Shown one piece after another: positions 9,151-21,001 of a stretch of DNA of 64,000 nt. Under the pieces are notes generated by a model that was not told where the DNA came from, did no database searches, and saw only the letters and a program-made list of their open reading frames with translations. The position numbers and the translations under genes are program-made. Source of the DNA: Aphelocoma coerulescens (taxonomy: Eukaryota; Chordata; Aves; Passeriformes; Corvidae); contig NC_091023.1 in assembly GCF_041296385.1 (NCBI RefSeq), positions 7,874,924-7,938,923 on the forward strand. Direction: 5' to 3'. Positions within the stretch are counted from its first letter, which is position 1. Every line of letters starts with the position of its first letter.

Positions 9151-12100
9151 AACCTCCCCTCTCCTGTTGATGAATGGAGCACTGAGGCTGACAAGCAGCA
9201 GACAGTGGCACAGAGCTCAGCTAAGGGCCTGGCTCAGGGAACACCATGAGGATAAAGCAGGCTGCGTGTGGCCTGCGGTGCTCCTGAGAGTGGAGGTAGA
9301 GCCCAGCCTCTCTTTTAAGGCCTCAGGAAGCACAGCAATTACTATGAAATTGCTGGCCCTGAACTGCTGAGTCATGAGATGGAAGAAACAAATCTCCCTC
9401 GAGCAAGCAAATTTATGGATGTTGCTGAGAGCATAGGAAGAGGCGCAGCTGAGGTGCGCTGCTTCGTTTTCTTCCTAGGAACTACCTTTTCTTCATCTCC
9501 TTGATGCCTACTTTAAATGATCATCCCATTCACCAGGCTCTGTTTGTCTCCAAATATCATGAAAAGCAAGGAGAGATGTCTTAAGATATTCCCTTTAGAC
9601 ACATGTATTCAGGAATGACAAGATGTGGAAAATAAAAAATTAGGAATATTCAGAATTCAAACCTATGATGTTAAGTTTTATTCATTTTCTTTAGTCTTTC
9701 AAATACTTCAAGAGCTTCTAGAAGAGTGAGTGAATGCCACCTATTCATAAAATTGTGACCGCTACCTTCATGTTCTCCTCTTTAAGTATTTTTTAGTTCT
9801 AGGAACTCAACATTTACAATCTGAGAAATTGTCAGAGACTCTATCAGATTTTCTTTAAATTTCACAAGGTAATGTTTTGTGTAATTGCACTTGGTGTAGG
9901 TTATCCTGAGGATGTGTGATGTTCTCCTGTATTTCTTTCCAGTGGAATAAGATTGAGTATATCAGGCACTGCACAGGGAGTGAAGAGAGAGTGAAGAAGG
10001 AATATTCCCCTGGAAGGCACAGTTTTCCAGGGTTTAACATCTACTCTGTCTCAGGGCCAGAATTAGTACCAATACAAAGTGTCTGTGCCTGAAGAACTAT
10101 CATAAATTTTAAATTCCAGGGGATTAAGTATTGAGAATACATCCCAAACTGGAATGACTAAAGGTAGCCTGTACTGCAGGGACAGCTCAGATGAGGTCAC
10201 GTTAAAAGTACACAAAGTGAGATAAAGCCCAAGGACTTGGCAGTGACAAAATGTGAGTGGGCTGTTACTCCAAGAGGGGAAAGAGTGAGCTGGTCTCACA
10301 AGGAAGTCAGGCTAACATTAGACTTTAAATTATATCTTTTGTGCTTTGGAAAAGGAGTAGTGGGTGATTAAGGCTTCCTTTTTTTCATATTATTTTCTGT
10401 GTTCCATGGAAGGCATTTTTAAAAGCAGTTTGATTCAACATTTGTAAGTGGATGAAGTACAGCTTGTTAAACAGCCAGCATTAATCTCCTGATATGTCTG
10501 GCTTAGAAATGAGACTTGAGCTCATGCTTATTAATGACACTGAGAAATTGAGCTACTTCATTATTGCTAATGAGGATGGAAAGGTTAAATTTAGATCTAA
10601 AGTAAGCCTCTGCGAAGAAACTGGATGGGTTTCTTTAGTACATGTTACATGAGATATATATGAGGATTTTTTTTGGAGGGGTGGTTTTTGGTTTTTTCCC
10701 CCTTTTAAATACCATTTCCCTGATATTTTATCTAGTTTGTTTTCATAGACTGTTCAAAACAGGGGAGATGGTGTTATGTTCTCACACAGTGTTCTTTTTC
10801 TCTCTGCTAGTATGTTCACAGAGCTTTTCAATGAAGGGAAAAGAATTTTAGACATATAAACTGCAAAATCTTAAGACTGTCCTATAAATAACTAGCCTTC
10901 TGATCTGTGCAACTCAGACTCCAGGGATAAATACCACCAGCATAAATGGTGAGATTGGGATTTTTGTTGCCAGGAGTTGGGCATATTTTAAGTTGTGAAT
11001 CTGGAATCATAGCAAGATATTACAAGGAATGTTTTCTAGCTCATAAAGTGTACTGATTCTGAACAAAATGACTGTGTTTGCACTGCTCCTTTGAAATGAT
11101 AGAAGTGAATTTGTGCAATGGTGTAAAGTACAAGGCATCTACTCTATCCTAGCAAAAGTTGACCACTGAGAAATTTTAAAAGTGCCTTGATTTTATTAAT
11201 GCACTTCTATCAATCTGTTTATTAATGTATTTTTAACTCCATTTCACAAATAAGGAAGCAGAATGAAACAAGACAGATGTTTAATCAAAACCATTGGACA
11301 GATCAGTGACAGATCAGATTTAGAAATAACCTTTTGGCCAAGAAAACCAGCAGGGAAGGCATGATAAAAAGCTGTCTTTGTAGTTTCTGTAGGCCTTCTT
11401 TTGCTTGAGAATGGAGTAGCCTCTGTTCCTTGAGGACATAAAAACCTTCGTAATACACATTTGTAAAAACATATTTGTAAGTCTATTGCTCAGTTGCTTG
11501 TTTATCTGAAGTCTGTAGCTTACAGAATATTCAGAAGATAAAGGAGGACAGGAAAAAAGGATAATTAGTAGGGAAAGAAGAAAAGAGGAACAGCTGATCT
11601 TTTAAAAAGGTGTGGGATATCAGTACCATGTAAATGAAGACTGGAAGAGTGGTATATGGGTTTTATAGTCAGGAACATGCAGGTACTTACTACAGAATAA
11701 AGGAAATAGTTAATTCCTGATAGTTGGCCTTTGCAGGTGGTGAGCACTTTGCAGGACTTAGGCTTCCAGTTTTTATGACAGGTTTATTCAGAGAATTAGG
11801 TGTACAGAAGAGCCGTTCAGATTATCTGCAAAATGGATGCCTTATCATATCAAAGAACACTTAGAAGATTTGTTTTGTTTAGACTGGGTAAATAAAGACT
11901 AAGAAAAGATATGATTTCTTCTGAAAAAATATGTCAATGGAATAATCTACGGAGACCAGAGAAGTAAAATACTACATAAGCCAAAGGTCAATATTAGCTG
12001 AGTCACCAGATGACATGCATAAATTCAGGTAGAGAAAAAAAGTGAGAGTCTGTGATGTGATTTTCTAAAGCATCTGGAGGGTAGAATGAAAGATTTCAAG

Positions 12101-12348
12101 TGTTGTATGCAGCCTATGCCCAACTGAGTCTCAAACTGTGAGGAGATAGGTGGGTTACCTTGTCAAGGCATCCCCCTTTTGAAATGTGTGAATCCATGAT
12201 GCAATTCTGTTTCTGCCCATCACCATAAAAAGGGCTTCTGTTCTTAGCTTACTTTGAGAGACCTGTGTAAACACTGTCCCATGGCTGATGTGAAAAACTT
12301 CAAATATTTGAGATATTTACTCACTTCTAAATGAAGCAGAACTTCTAC

Positions 12349-12377
12349 TTTTTTTTCTTTTTCTTTTTTTTTTTTTT
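12349..12377. repeat. Poly(T) tract
   Basis: T-runs of about 8, 5 and 14 bases separated by single C residues. It could be the reversed poly(A) tail of a lost element; nothing recognisable lies next to it. Confidence 0.9.
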
Positions 12378-15300
12378 GATCAGAAGGCAGAAGGAATTGT
12401 GACTCATTTAGAAAAGGTGAATGTGTGACTGCATAGGTTTTGCAAAGCTGGAGTAAGCAAACCCAGGGAGCTTAGCAGTAATGTGGTTACTGCCTGCACC
12501 TCGCTGTTGTGTTTCTTGGGAGAGGCTGAGTCTCAGTGCAGAGGGGTCACAGCAGCACATGTTGCTCTCTGGGCTGTGTTGGCCCTTGGTGTTCTATGTG
12601 AGCATCCTGCTTTGGACAGCTGAGCAAACCCGACCATCCTAGATGTGCATGGAGGCTAAAGAAGTGTTTTCAGGCCGCTGGCAGTTGCCTAGGGAGTCAG
12701 TTGCCTTGCTGCTCTCCCTTGATAAATGTAGTTTAATAATTAATGTCCCTCTGGAGGAGATGTTACTTCTCTAGCTTGTCTAAGCCTGGACAAGGAATTT
12801 TCTGACCCAGGTGTACATTAGGGACATAAGGTTCATTATTGCTAATGAAGCAGTTAAAGACATATTGCCAGGAGGCTTTGTTTTTTGCAAGAGATAATTC
12901 ATTGGAAGTTTTGGTGTGTAGCTGTGCAGTGTAGTTTGTTTCCTGGATATTATGCATATGACAAAAAGCTCCATTAGAGACTCAATTTTGAAGTGTAGAA
13001 ACCATACTAGAAGGAAAACTGTTACATCAGCTGCTGCTACAAAGGGAGAATGTTGAGTATTGTTAACAGGTTGTTTATCCTAATGGAGCAAATATTATTT
13101 CCAATTTTATTTTCATTGTATAAACTCTTCACTGTTTCCCGTAGGCTATGGAAATGTCTTGTCATGTTCCAGATTCTTCTGACAATCTCATTTACTTCCA
13201 GAAATGTTGGGGGAACAAAGTTTGTTTAGATTTGTTTTTTTAAAAGGGTCAGATTGTAATTGATTTTCTGCCCCTGAACAGCCTGTGGAAGTGATTCCTT
13301 TGCCTAGAAAAGGCACTTTCAGAAATGGAAAGAACCTACTTACAGTGTTAGCAATGCCAGTTTAAAAGATGTTTAACAAAACAAAAAAGAACACTTACAA
13401 GTTTTTCTATTTTTTCCAAGGCTTTGTGGAAGACTGATTTACTTGACCTTTGATAACAAATTAACAAGATTATGATGAGCAATTAATGGCTCTGGGACAG
13501 GGCATCAGGTCAAACATGAAATCCCCATTTGTTCTGGAATGTATTTGGCACAAGTAGGCTCATGTAAGTTCTGGGGATACATCGCAGTCTCAGATACAAA
13601 GCCCTGGTAACTCTTCATTTCTCAGTGCTGTTATTTCCTCTCCTGTGAAACACAAGCTCACTTATTTTTTAACCTGTTCTCTAATCAAATGCAGTGAGTT
13701 ATCTTTCCCTAGTTCTTTGAAAATACTTTACAAAATCTTCTGTGCATTGTTTTAAGTTTAGACACAATGAACCTCAAATAGTTTCATTCATAATATGCTG
13801 TATGTGCCTTAGCTAACCTAGATGAAATTGCAGCTTGGGTGAATTTGATCTTATCAGGCTTGTGAAAAGAGCAGTGTTTTTTGTGATGTGAAATGAGTGA
13901 TATTTGATGGAGGTGGCTTTGGCAAATCTTTCAAGTCTTGATTGGATTTGGAGTTAGGTTGTTAGTCACTGTGATGGGAAGAACTATATTTAATTTTTAC
14001 CTATGGCATGTAGTGATGAGGAAATTGAATTTATTATCTTTTCATGATAAAACATGATGTATTTATCTCCATAAATGAAATAGACATCTGCATAACCCAG
14101 TGTCAATGGTGACCTAAGATTTTAACCCCCCTATTTTTAATCATACTATGAAATTTTCTATCTCTCTTTTTTAAAAGAATCTTTTCAATTTCCATCTCTC
14201 AAAATACAAGAATTTCTGGCTAAGAATATACTCTTAAGTATTTCTTCTAGTTATATTTGAATCTTATCTTGAGTTTAGTTTGCCTTGTGTGCAAAGCAGA
14301 AGTCTATGTGCTCACAAAGCCAAGTCTGTGTGAGATTATGCAATACACATGTACTTCAAGTGTCTCCAAACAGAATTCAAATGGTCCTAAATCCAGCTGT
14401 GTAGTACAGTGCTGACTTTGTTTTCTGTGTCCTACAAGTCCAGAGTTCAGATTAGGGGAAGTTTGATTCCTTGCCTGCTGCTGTGTTCTATCCAGAACGG
14501 AGCAGTGTTGAAATTCTGAGATATTTGACCACATTTTTCCATGAACTGGCGTCTGAGGGGAGGTTTGCTGTGTAACTTGAGGCATAGGTCTGTCTTCTGT
14601 CAGAGCAGATGTTTCGAATTACTTTTTTTAAAGATACCACCAGTTACTATAAACCAAGCTATCTTTCCTAACCACCATCTGCCACTGCAAAGAAAGGAAG
14701 GGACATCCCCACTGGAATAAAGGTGGAGTAGGAGCCCAGCTCCTACTGCTGCTTCCCATTGTCCTTCACAGTCTTTTATTGATTTTTATGGTATCAAGAA
14801 TAAGAATGCTCAAATAATGAAAGTAATGAATCTGTATGTTGAAATCATCCTCAGAAATGGATATGGACAATTCTTATATCTAAGGGAGGATGAAGGGGGG
14901 AAGCATTACAACTTTGTTCAAGTAATTGTCAAATTTATATGTAGAGCCTGCATCTCTGGGATGGTGGTAGATATACTGATAGAGGGGTTCTGAGATAAAT
15001 GTTAGAAATAAAATGACAGGTTTTTGTTTTAACAATGTGTAAAGGTCTTTTTGAATGGCTTTAACCTCTGGTCTTTTTAAAATTATTTTATTTTTTTAAG
15101 GAACAAGCACCTGAATGACAGTACTCTGGTAGCTGACTTTCTTCTTAAAAATCTGAATTTGTTGCATTTGGAGGAAAAGTTACTTGCCATTCTGCAACAA
15201 TTATTTCCAGAAAAGTAAGCTAATGGTGAGATGGATCTAAGATTATTATATCTGCTGCTTCTTTCAGGTAAGCTTAAACTGAGAATGTATTATTCTCGGA

Positions 15301-16462
15301 ACGTGACAAGTACAAGGATTTATCACAATAAGAACACTGCTTTCCTATTGTTTATAAAAAACACTGAATCAAAGCCTCTAAGTTATAATTCAACTCCCCT
15401 ACAGTTATCAGGCTGACACTTTGTAAAAGAGCTATTGATAGAACCCTCATTAAGAGTGTGTTCAAACCACCTTTGAAAAATATGTGTGAAAAGTAGTCCA
15501 AAATGCATTGGTGAGCACTACAAGCAATAGGGTCCATGGTAGTTACAGGAAGCAGTCATTCCATATTATGCAAGAGAGTTACTAAAACCAATTGCCATGA
15601 TATATTTAAATTATTGGGGGATGGGGTGGGAATCCTGAGATCTGAACATATGTTAAGTGATAGCAGTGACACTTTCAATGTCAGTTAAATTATATTTACT
15701 GTGAACAGATGGGATTTTTGTTTTCTAATTCTCTGAGTTGCCTTTAGGAATTCCATCCTAGACCGAGTCCAAGATACAATTTTTTTTTTTCCAGTCAGTC
15801 ACAGAAAAGACTGAAAGTGCAAGGATATGCTGAAATTTGTTCTCTTCTGCACTTTTTGCTTGTAGTTATTAGTGATATTTTCTAACTGGAGGAACCATAA
15901 TTAAAATCAGATGGCAAATATATCCTGAAATTTTTATGCATGAAAAATTTGCAAGCACTGCCAGCTGCTGGCATCATTCCAGAAACATAGTTGGTTTTGC
16001 TTGTTATATCTGAATGGGTTGCTATGGAAGTTTATTTTCAATCTCAGCCTAATTCTGGAAAGAAATAGATAGAAGAATAACTTAGAAATACAGCTCCAAC
16101 ATTTTCCTCATTTCTGTCCCTGTTTTAGAAGAAAGAGTATTCCTACTGAAAGAGGATGTTGCTAATATATTTTTAAACAGTACTGGTGTGTAATGCTGGA
16201 AAGGAGCATATACCATGATGTTAATGATATGCAATTAGGTAGCAGTCTGTAAAAAACCCCCAAACCAAAACTATTTGGTGGTCAAAAGACAGGCTTATGT
16301 TCCACCAGGTCAGATAAGCATATCCACTATTTTGACTACAGTTTCCAAGAACTTCTATAGCTGGAATTTGGGATTGCAGCCGCTATAGAGGCTCAACTTA
16401 ATTGGCTTTAACGATCTTTGGCCAAGTGACTTTCACTGTCTTGGAGGTGATGCACTGGTGTG

Positions 16463-16547
16463 TGTGTGTGAAGGAAATACTTCAGTTGGAAAACTGAGCC
16501 ATCCTTAAACAATGTGACATTTCCAGCTCCTCAGACTCTGCGTGGAA
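16463..16547 (+). repeat. Diverged local duplicate, copy A
   Basis: The segment TGTGTGAAGGAAATAC, then CAGTTGGAAAACTGAGC, then CAATGTGACATTTCCAG, then TGGAACCTAA recurs in the same order and orientation 577 bases downstream. It is either an old local duplication or two copies of an unrecognised interspersed repeat. It contains a (TG)n stretch absent from the second copy. Confidence 0.7.
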
Positions 16548-17039
16548 CCTAATTCACACTGAATGTAATCAGTTACACTTCAGTGTTGGCTAATCTTCAA
16601 CTGCAATCAATAAATCAGCCTGGACAGGAAGAGAGTAGGCGAGTCAGAAATGTACTGTGGTGTTTGCTTTTGTAGCCTTTTTGAGAGGTCGGATAACAGG
16701 GACATCAATTAAAAGCAGGATAAACAGCAGGCTTCTTCGAGTGCAACAGTGTTTCCCTTTCTTAAATGGGAGGGTGAATTTAGCTTTAGAGTAAGCAGTC
16801 AAATCATTGGTTGTGTTTATAAGCAATATAATTTAGACATGGCAGGCAAAAACTTCAGTGCTCAAACTTCTTTCATAGAACACAGAGTGTAGATTTTGAG
16901 TGAAAATATCGATGTCCAAACCTTCTTTACAGAAAACAATGGTTTGAGTTTTTTCAACCTCAATAATTTTCCAGTGGTTTTTTTTCAGTTATTTCAGCCT
17001 GCCTTCAACACTCAAAATGAAAGCTGGTTGTGATGCATA

Positions 17040-17119
17040 TATGTGTGAAGGAAATACCTCAATTTGGATAAAACTGAGCAAACCTCAATGTGTCACTTCC
17101 AGGCTGTAATGGAACCTAA
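17040..17119 (+). repeat. Diverged local duplicate, copy B
   Basis: Second copy of the block at 16463-16547: GTGTGAAGGAAATACCTCAA, TTTGGATAAAACTGAGC, CAATGTGTCACTTCCAG and TGGAACCTAAG occur in the same order. Similarity fades outside about 80-100 bp on either side. There is no family match from memory. Confidence 0.7.
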
Positions 17120-17847
17120 GTGTGCTATCTCTTAAGTGTCTTTGTCAACAATGATTGTTTCTATGGTGGGTGAGACTACAATATTTATCCATTGATCTTT
17201 ATTATCTGGGCTATTTCATGCAAATATCCTCTTTTCCTCCACTGTCTTGTAATCCAATAGACTTGATAAATACCATTGTTTTATCTCTGTTTTTGTTGTG
17301 TGGATATTTTGGCTCCCAGCCATGTTTCATAGGCCCCAAGCAATGATGCCTCTGGTAGTTAGAGGTGCCATTGCTGAGACTGTTGTTTAACAGGAAAAGA
17401 AAATGCTGAATCAGAACATCTGTTGAGAAGTGCTTTGGCAGGGAGTTTGTCCTCAAAACTAGGAAGTAAGTTGTTCTAACTCCAAGAGCTGGTAATCTTG
17501 GGCTTGCAGGGGACAGAAGTACGTGAGAGCTTTATGGGTTGTGTTCTTCTCAACAACAGATGTGTTCATTTGGCCATAGTTCAGAAGATTTACAGGAACT
17601 TTATTAGAAAATTTAGCCAAAAGGCAACACACTCTGGTAGTTGATGGTGATTTCTTACATTGCATTGGATACTGCACAACAATTTTGCAAGAAGGCAGAG
17701 CCAGCTGTGAGACAGATGAAGCCACATATGTTTCCACACCCAAGAGAGAGGTTTGTGTACAGAATTACAGTGAGGAATAAGGCTGAGTGAATGGTATCAA
17801 AGGTTATTCACACAGAGATGTCTGGATTTGTAGATAAAATCACTTGG

Positions 17848-17884
17848 ATTGGTTGTTTTTGTGTTAACTTTCTGACTATATAAG
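17848..17884 (+). promoter_or_regulatory. Isolated CCAAT plus TATA pair
   Basis: ATTGG (inverse CCAAT) at 17848-17852 is followed by a consensus TATATAAG at 17877-17884. The geometry is promoter-like, but there is no CpG island, LTR structure or downstream exon I can defend, and such words occur by chance in AT-rich DNA. Confidence 0.2.
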
Positions 17885-20800
17885 AGTTTTATTGCATTGA
17901 AGTCTATAAAGCAGTAAACAGCGAAGAAGCACTTGAAGATTATCCCATTCTGAACTCAAGAATCTTGCATGACTTGTGCATGTGGTTTCTTTCCCAAGCT
18001 TGGAATGGTCATACCACTTCCTTCCTTTTTCCCCAATGGCACCTTGCCACTACCACCACCCAGAAAAGTTTAGTGTGAAGAGAGATGCCACATTTTCCTC
18101 TCACACATGCTGCAGCACCGGAAAACTATGCAAAATGAGGTTAGAGCTTCTGCCATGCTGAGCCTCTGCAACAAAGCAGGAAACAGATACCAGCCAGGCT
18201 TCTGCTTGCTTGTTGTAGCATCAGGGAGAGGTAAGAAAGTTCATTCAGCAGTACTTTGATTCCAGGCAGCAGAGTCCTTGGACTGGAAACAGAACAAGGA
18301 GTGCCAGTATCACCCAGGGCAGCTGGAGAACATGACATCTCATAGCCAACATGTATAAAAAGAGTGTTGTCTCTGGTGTGAGTAAAAGGAGATTTTTTAA
18401 AGTGTTCAGGTTGTTATTCACTGTTATAACTTTCTCCTTTAATCTTCTGCCTTTTTAGAGACAATGGGACTAAAAAGACTTGTCTGTGTTTTAGCCTTAT
18501 TAAGTCTCTTACATGAACATAAAATGAGAACAGTTCTGTGGAGAACTGAGCTCCCAGAGTGCACACAGCTAAGAGCTGTTGAGGGCTGAGTAAATGCACT
18601 AAAGGTAATTTGCAGACAGATAACTGGATCTTCCTAACAAATTCCCTTCCCTTGTTACAGTCAGTTTAATGTACAATAACACTCTTCCTTTTGTAAGTAA
18701 GGGGAAAAAAAAATCACTGCTGGGATTAAAGCAAGCACAGAGAATTTCAGATGAGGGAGAAGACAGTAAAGTTTGGGAAGCCAAATGTTGGTAGTCATAA
18801 TTGTAAAGCTTCCATTCCTAGGCTACTCAGTAATTTCCAAAGTGACTTTTAAAAAAAAGTGTAACATTTGAGGACAGATGTTGTATATCTTTTCTAGTTC
18901 ATCCTAGAACAAATCACATGTATATGGCTCATAATTTGTTTCTATTTCTTTGTTATGTATCACATATATTTCCTTGAGGAGAAGTTAGTTTTTAGAAATA
19001 CTAAACAAACCTTCAATTCAAGCCGAAGAGCTGCAGATAACTGACCCTGCTAAAATGTAGGTCCCATTGTCATGGTGAAGAGTGGTTTGTATGGGCCAGA
19101 TATTACTGCTGTCAACAAAATTAGTTCAGACAGTAGGTATCCTACAGGCTGGGGGATTCTGCATGTATTGTAAAACAAGTTCAAGAAAACAACTTAACAG
19201 TTAATTTAACTTTACAGCAGGAAGTTGTAAATGGTTTGGGGTGAGCTGTAAACATTAACATATCCAGCCTATTAGTGAGCCACTGCTGAAAAGTGGAGTC
19301 ACAATTCCAAAAGGTGGGTTAGGTGGGGGTGTCCAAGTTTAGTTGTGCACTTTCTTCCAGCCATGGCCTGACTGGAAACAACACTGATGAGCAGATTCGA
19401 GAATACAGATTCTGCTATGTGACATCACACACTGGTGTGTCACATGATTTGGGACATGTAGGGGTCCTTTCTTCTGTTGCAGGGTTGTCCTAGAGAACTG
19501 GCCAGGTAGATTGTGGGTTTTTCCCTGTATCCTGTAACATGCTTAAGTACTTCTGAGAATGAGAGACCAGATGCAGTGCTACATTACCCCTGTGCTAGAG
19601 CAGCTCGCTTGATTTCTAATCAGGATGTGTTGAGCACTGTTTAAATTGCCTAATATTAAATAGACACATGTAGTTCTCTAGGTACATGAAGTTTTTGCCT
19701 ACTTCAGGAAGAGCTGGTAGAGAGGTAGCACAAGATATGATTCCCTTTACTCCAGCCTGTAACAGAAAAATAGGGGACTGAGCACCTGATACTTTGGCAC
19801 CTGTCTCTGTTCCTGCTTTCTACCCTTTTGGCCTCCTCTTTTTTCCTGCTGTGGTCCTGTGGTGACAGTAATAGCTAGAAGAGCTGGCATATTTGTTCCC
19901 ACTTGGCCTTTCTTGTAGTTGAGGTGAGTTGCTGTTACAGTAGCAAGTCCCACTGCCTGCAGCCTGCCCAGAAGAATGGAAAAGTCAGAGCAACTGGAGC
20001 TGTGAGATGCAGATTAAGAGACATCTTCAAAATACTGAGCAATATATTTCAGCCTAAATGTATTGCAATAGATTTGCCACAATGTCAGGGGTGTTTTAAA
20101 TTGTACTTAAGGATGTAGTTGAAGTCAAACAAACTGGAGATAAATCATCTGCAGTACTTTGAATGCTTCAACAGAACCATTTGACAGAACGAAGTGATCA
20201 AACTTTATAGGGCCAGTGGGAGAGACTAGCTCTTTGCTTTGGAACTGACTGTCCTTCTGTGAGCATGCCAACAGTGCCAGCAGAATACCAGTGACAGCAG
20301 TGTGACATGCTCCTGTGTAACACCTCTGCAGAGCCTGGCTGCTCGCTTTATTGCCACCCACAATTTCCCATATGTGCACTATCACCCCACATGTGAGGCA
20401 GCTCTTCACATTTTAATTGCAGATAACGAGTGCCTGTCCCAGAACCAAAAGAAGCCCTGAAAGTTTTCAAATTGCCACCAGACTGCCTGGTTGTTCATCT
20501 CCTGTTATTGAGAGGTGTTCAGGAAACAAGGCCAAAATTGCCTTTTTACAACACTGTGGTAGTGGTTCATTGTGAGCATCAGGGAATGCCGCTAGAGGTA
20601 AATGTTGCTTCTCACTAGAACTACTCCAGACAAGCAGGTTGCAATGATAGTGCTGATGATATAAAATATTTAAGGTGAACTTCAGAAGGAAGTGAGTGGT
20701 AACCTTTGGAATGATTAAATTATTACCCAAAAATGCATTTGGCATTTGTATATGAAATACACATCTGGCAAAGTATGTGAAATACTTACATGCCATAGGG

Positions 20801-20987
20801 CAGTTCAGCTGAGCCATCCACTACAAGACCAATTCTACTGGACAACACTTTATGTCGGGTATTGCTGAAAGCTTCTTGCTCCTATAGGAACCACGGTGCA
20901 GGATATTAAAAAGCTACAGCTGTTTCAAGACAGACTGCAGTTGCCGCCATAACCATTTCCTATAATTTTAAGAAGCTGTAACAAAGG

Positions 20988-21001
20988 AAAAAAAAAAAAA
21001 A
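20988..21001. repeat. Poly(A) tract, 14 bases
   Basis: Uninterrupted A-run after GCTGTAACAAAGG. The upstream sequence shows no recognisable retrocopy. Confidence 0.95.

Larger units (their letters stand above)
6276..16440. other. Intergenic DNA upstream of SLC25A36; no gene supported
   Basis: About 10 kb of AT-leaning sequence with only short, unrelated open frames on both strands. I see no exon with a recognisable protein, no tRNA, and no CR1 or LTR body. Minor items are A/C-rich simple sequence at about 9105-9150, pyrimidine tracts at 12349-12377 and 15779-15791, and the candidate regulatory words listed separately near 10.56, 12.68 and 12.83 kb. Confidence 0.6.

Noticed and set aside
20988..21001. 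Poly(A) run as the tail of a processed pseudogene
   Set aside because: The preceding kilobase contains no recognisable coding sequence and no flanking target-site duplication was found.
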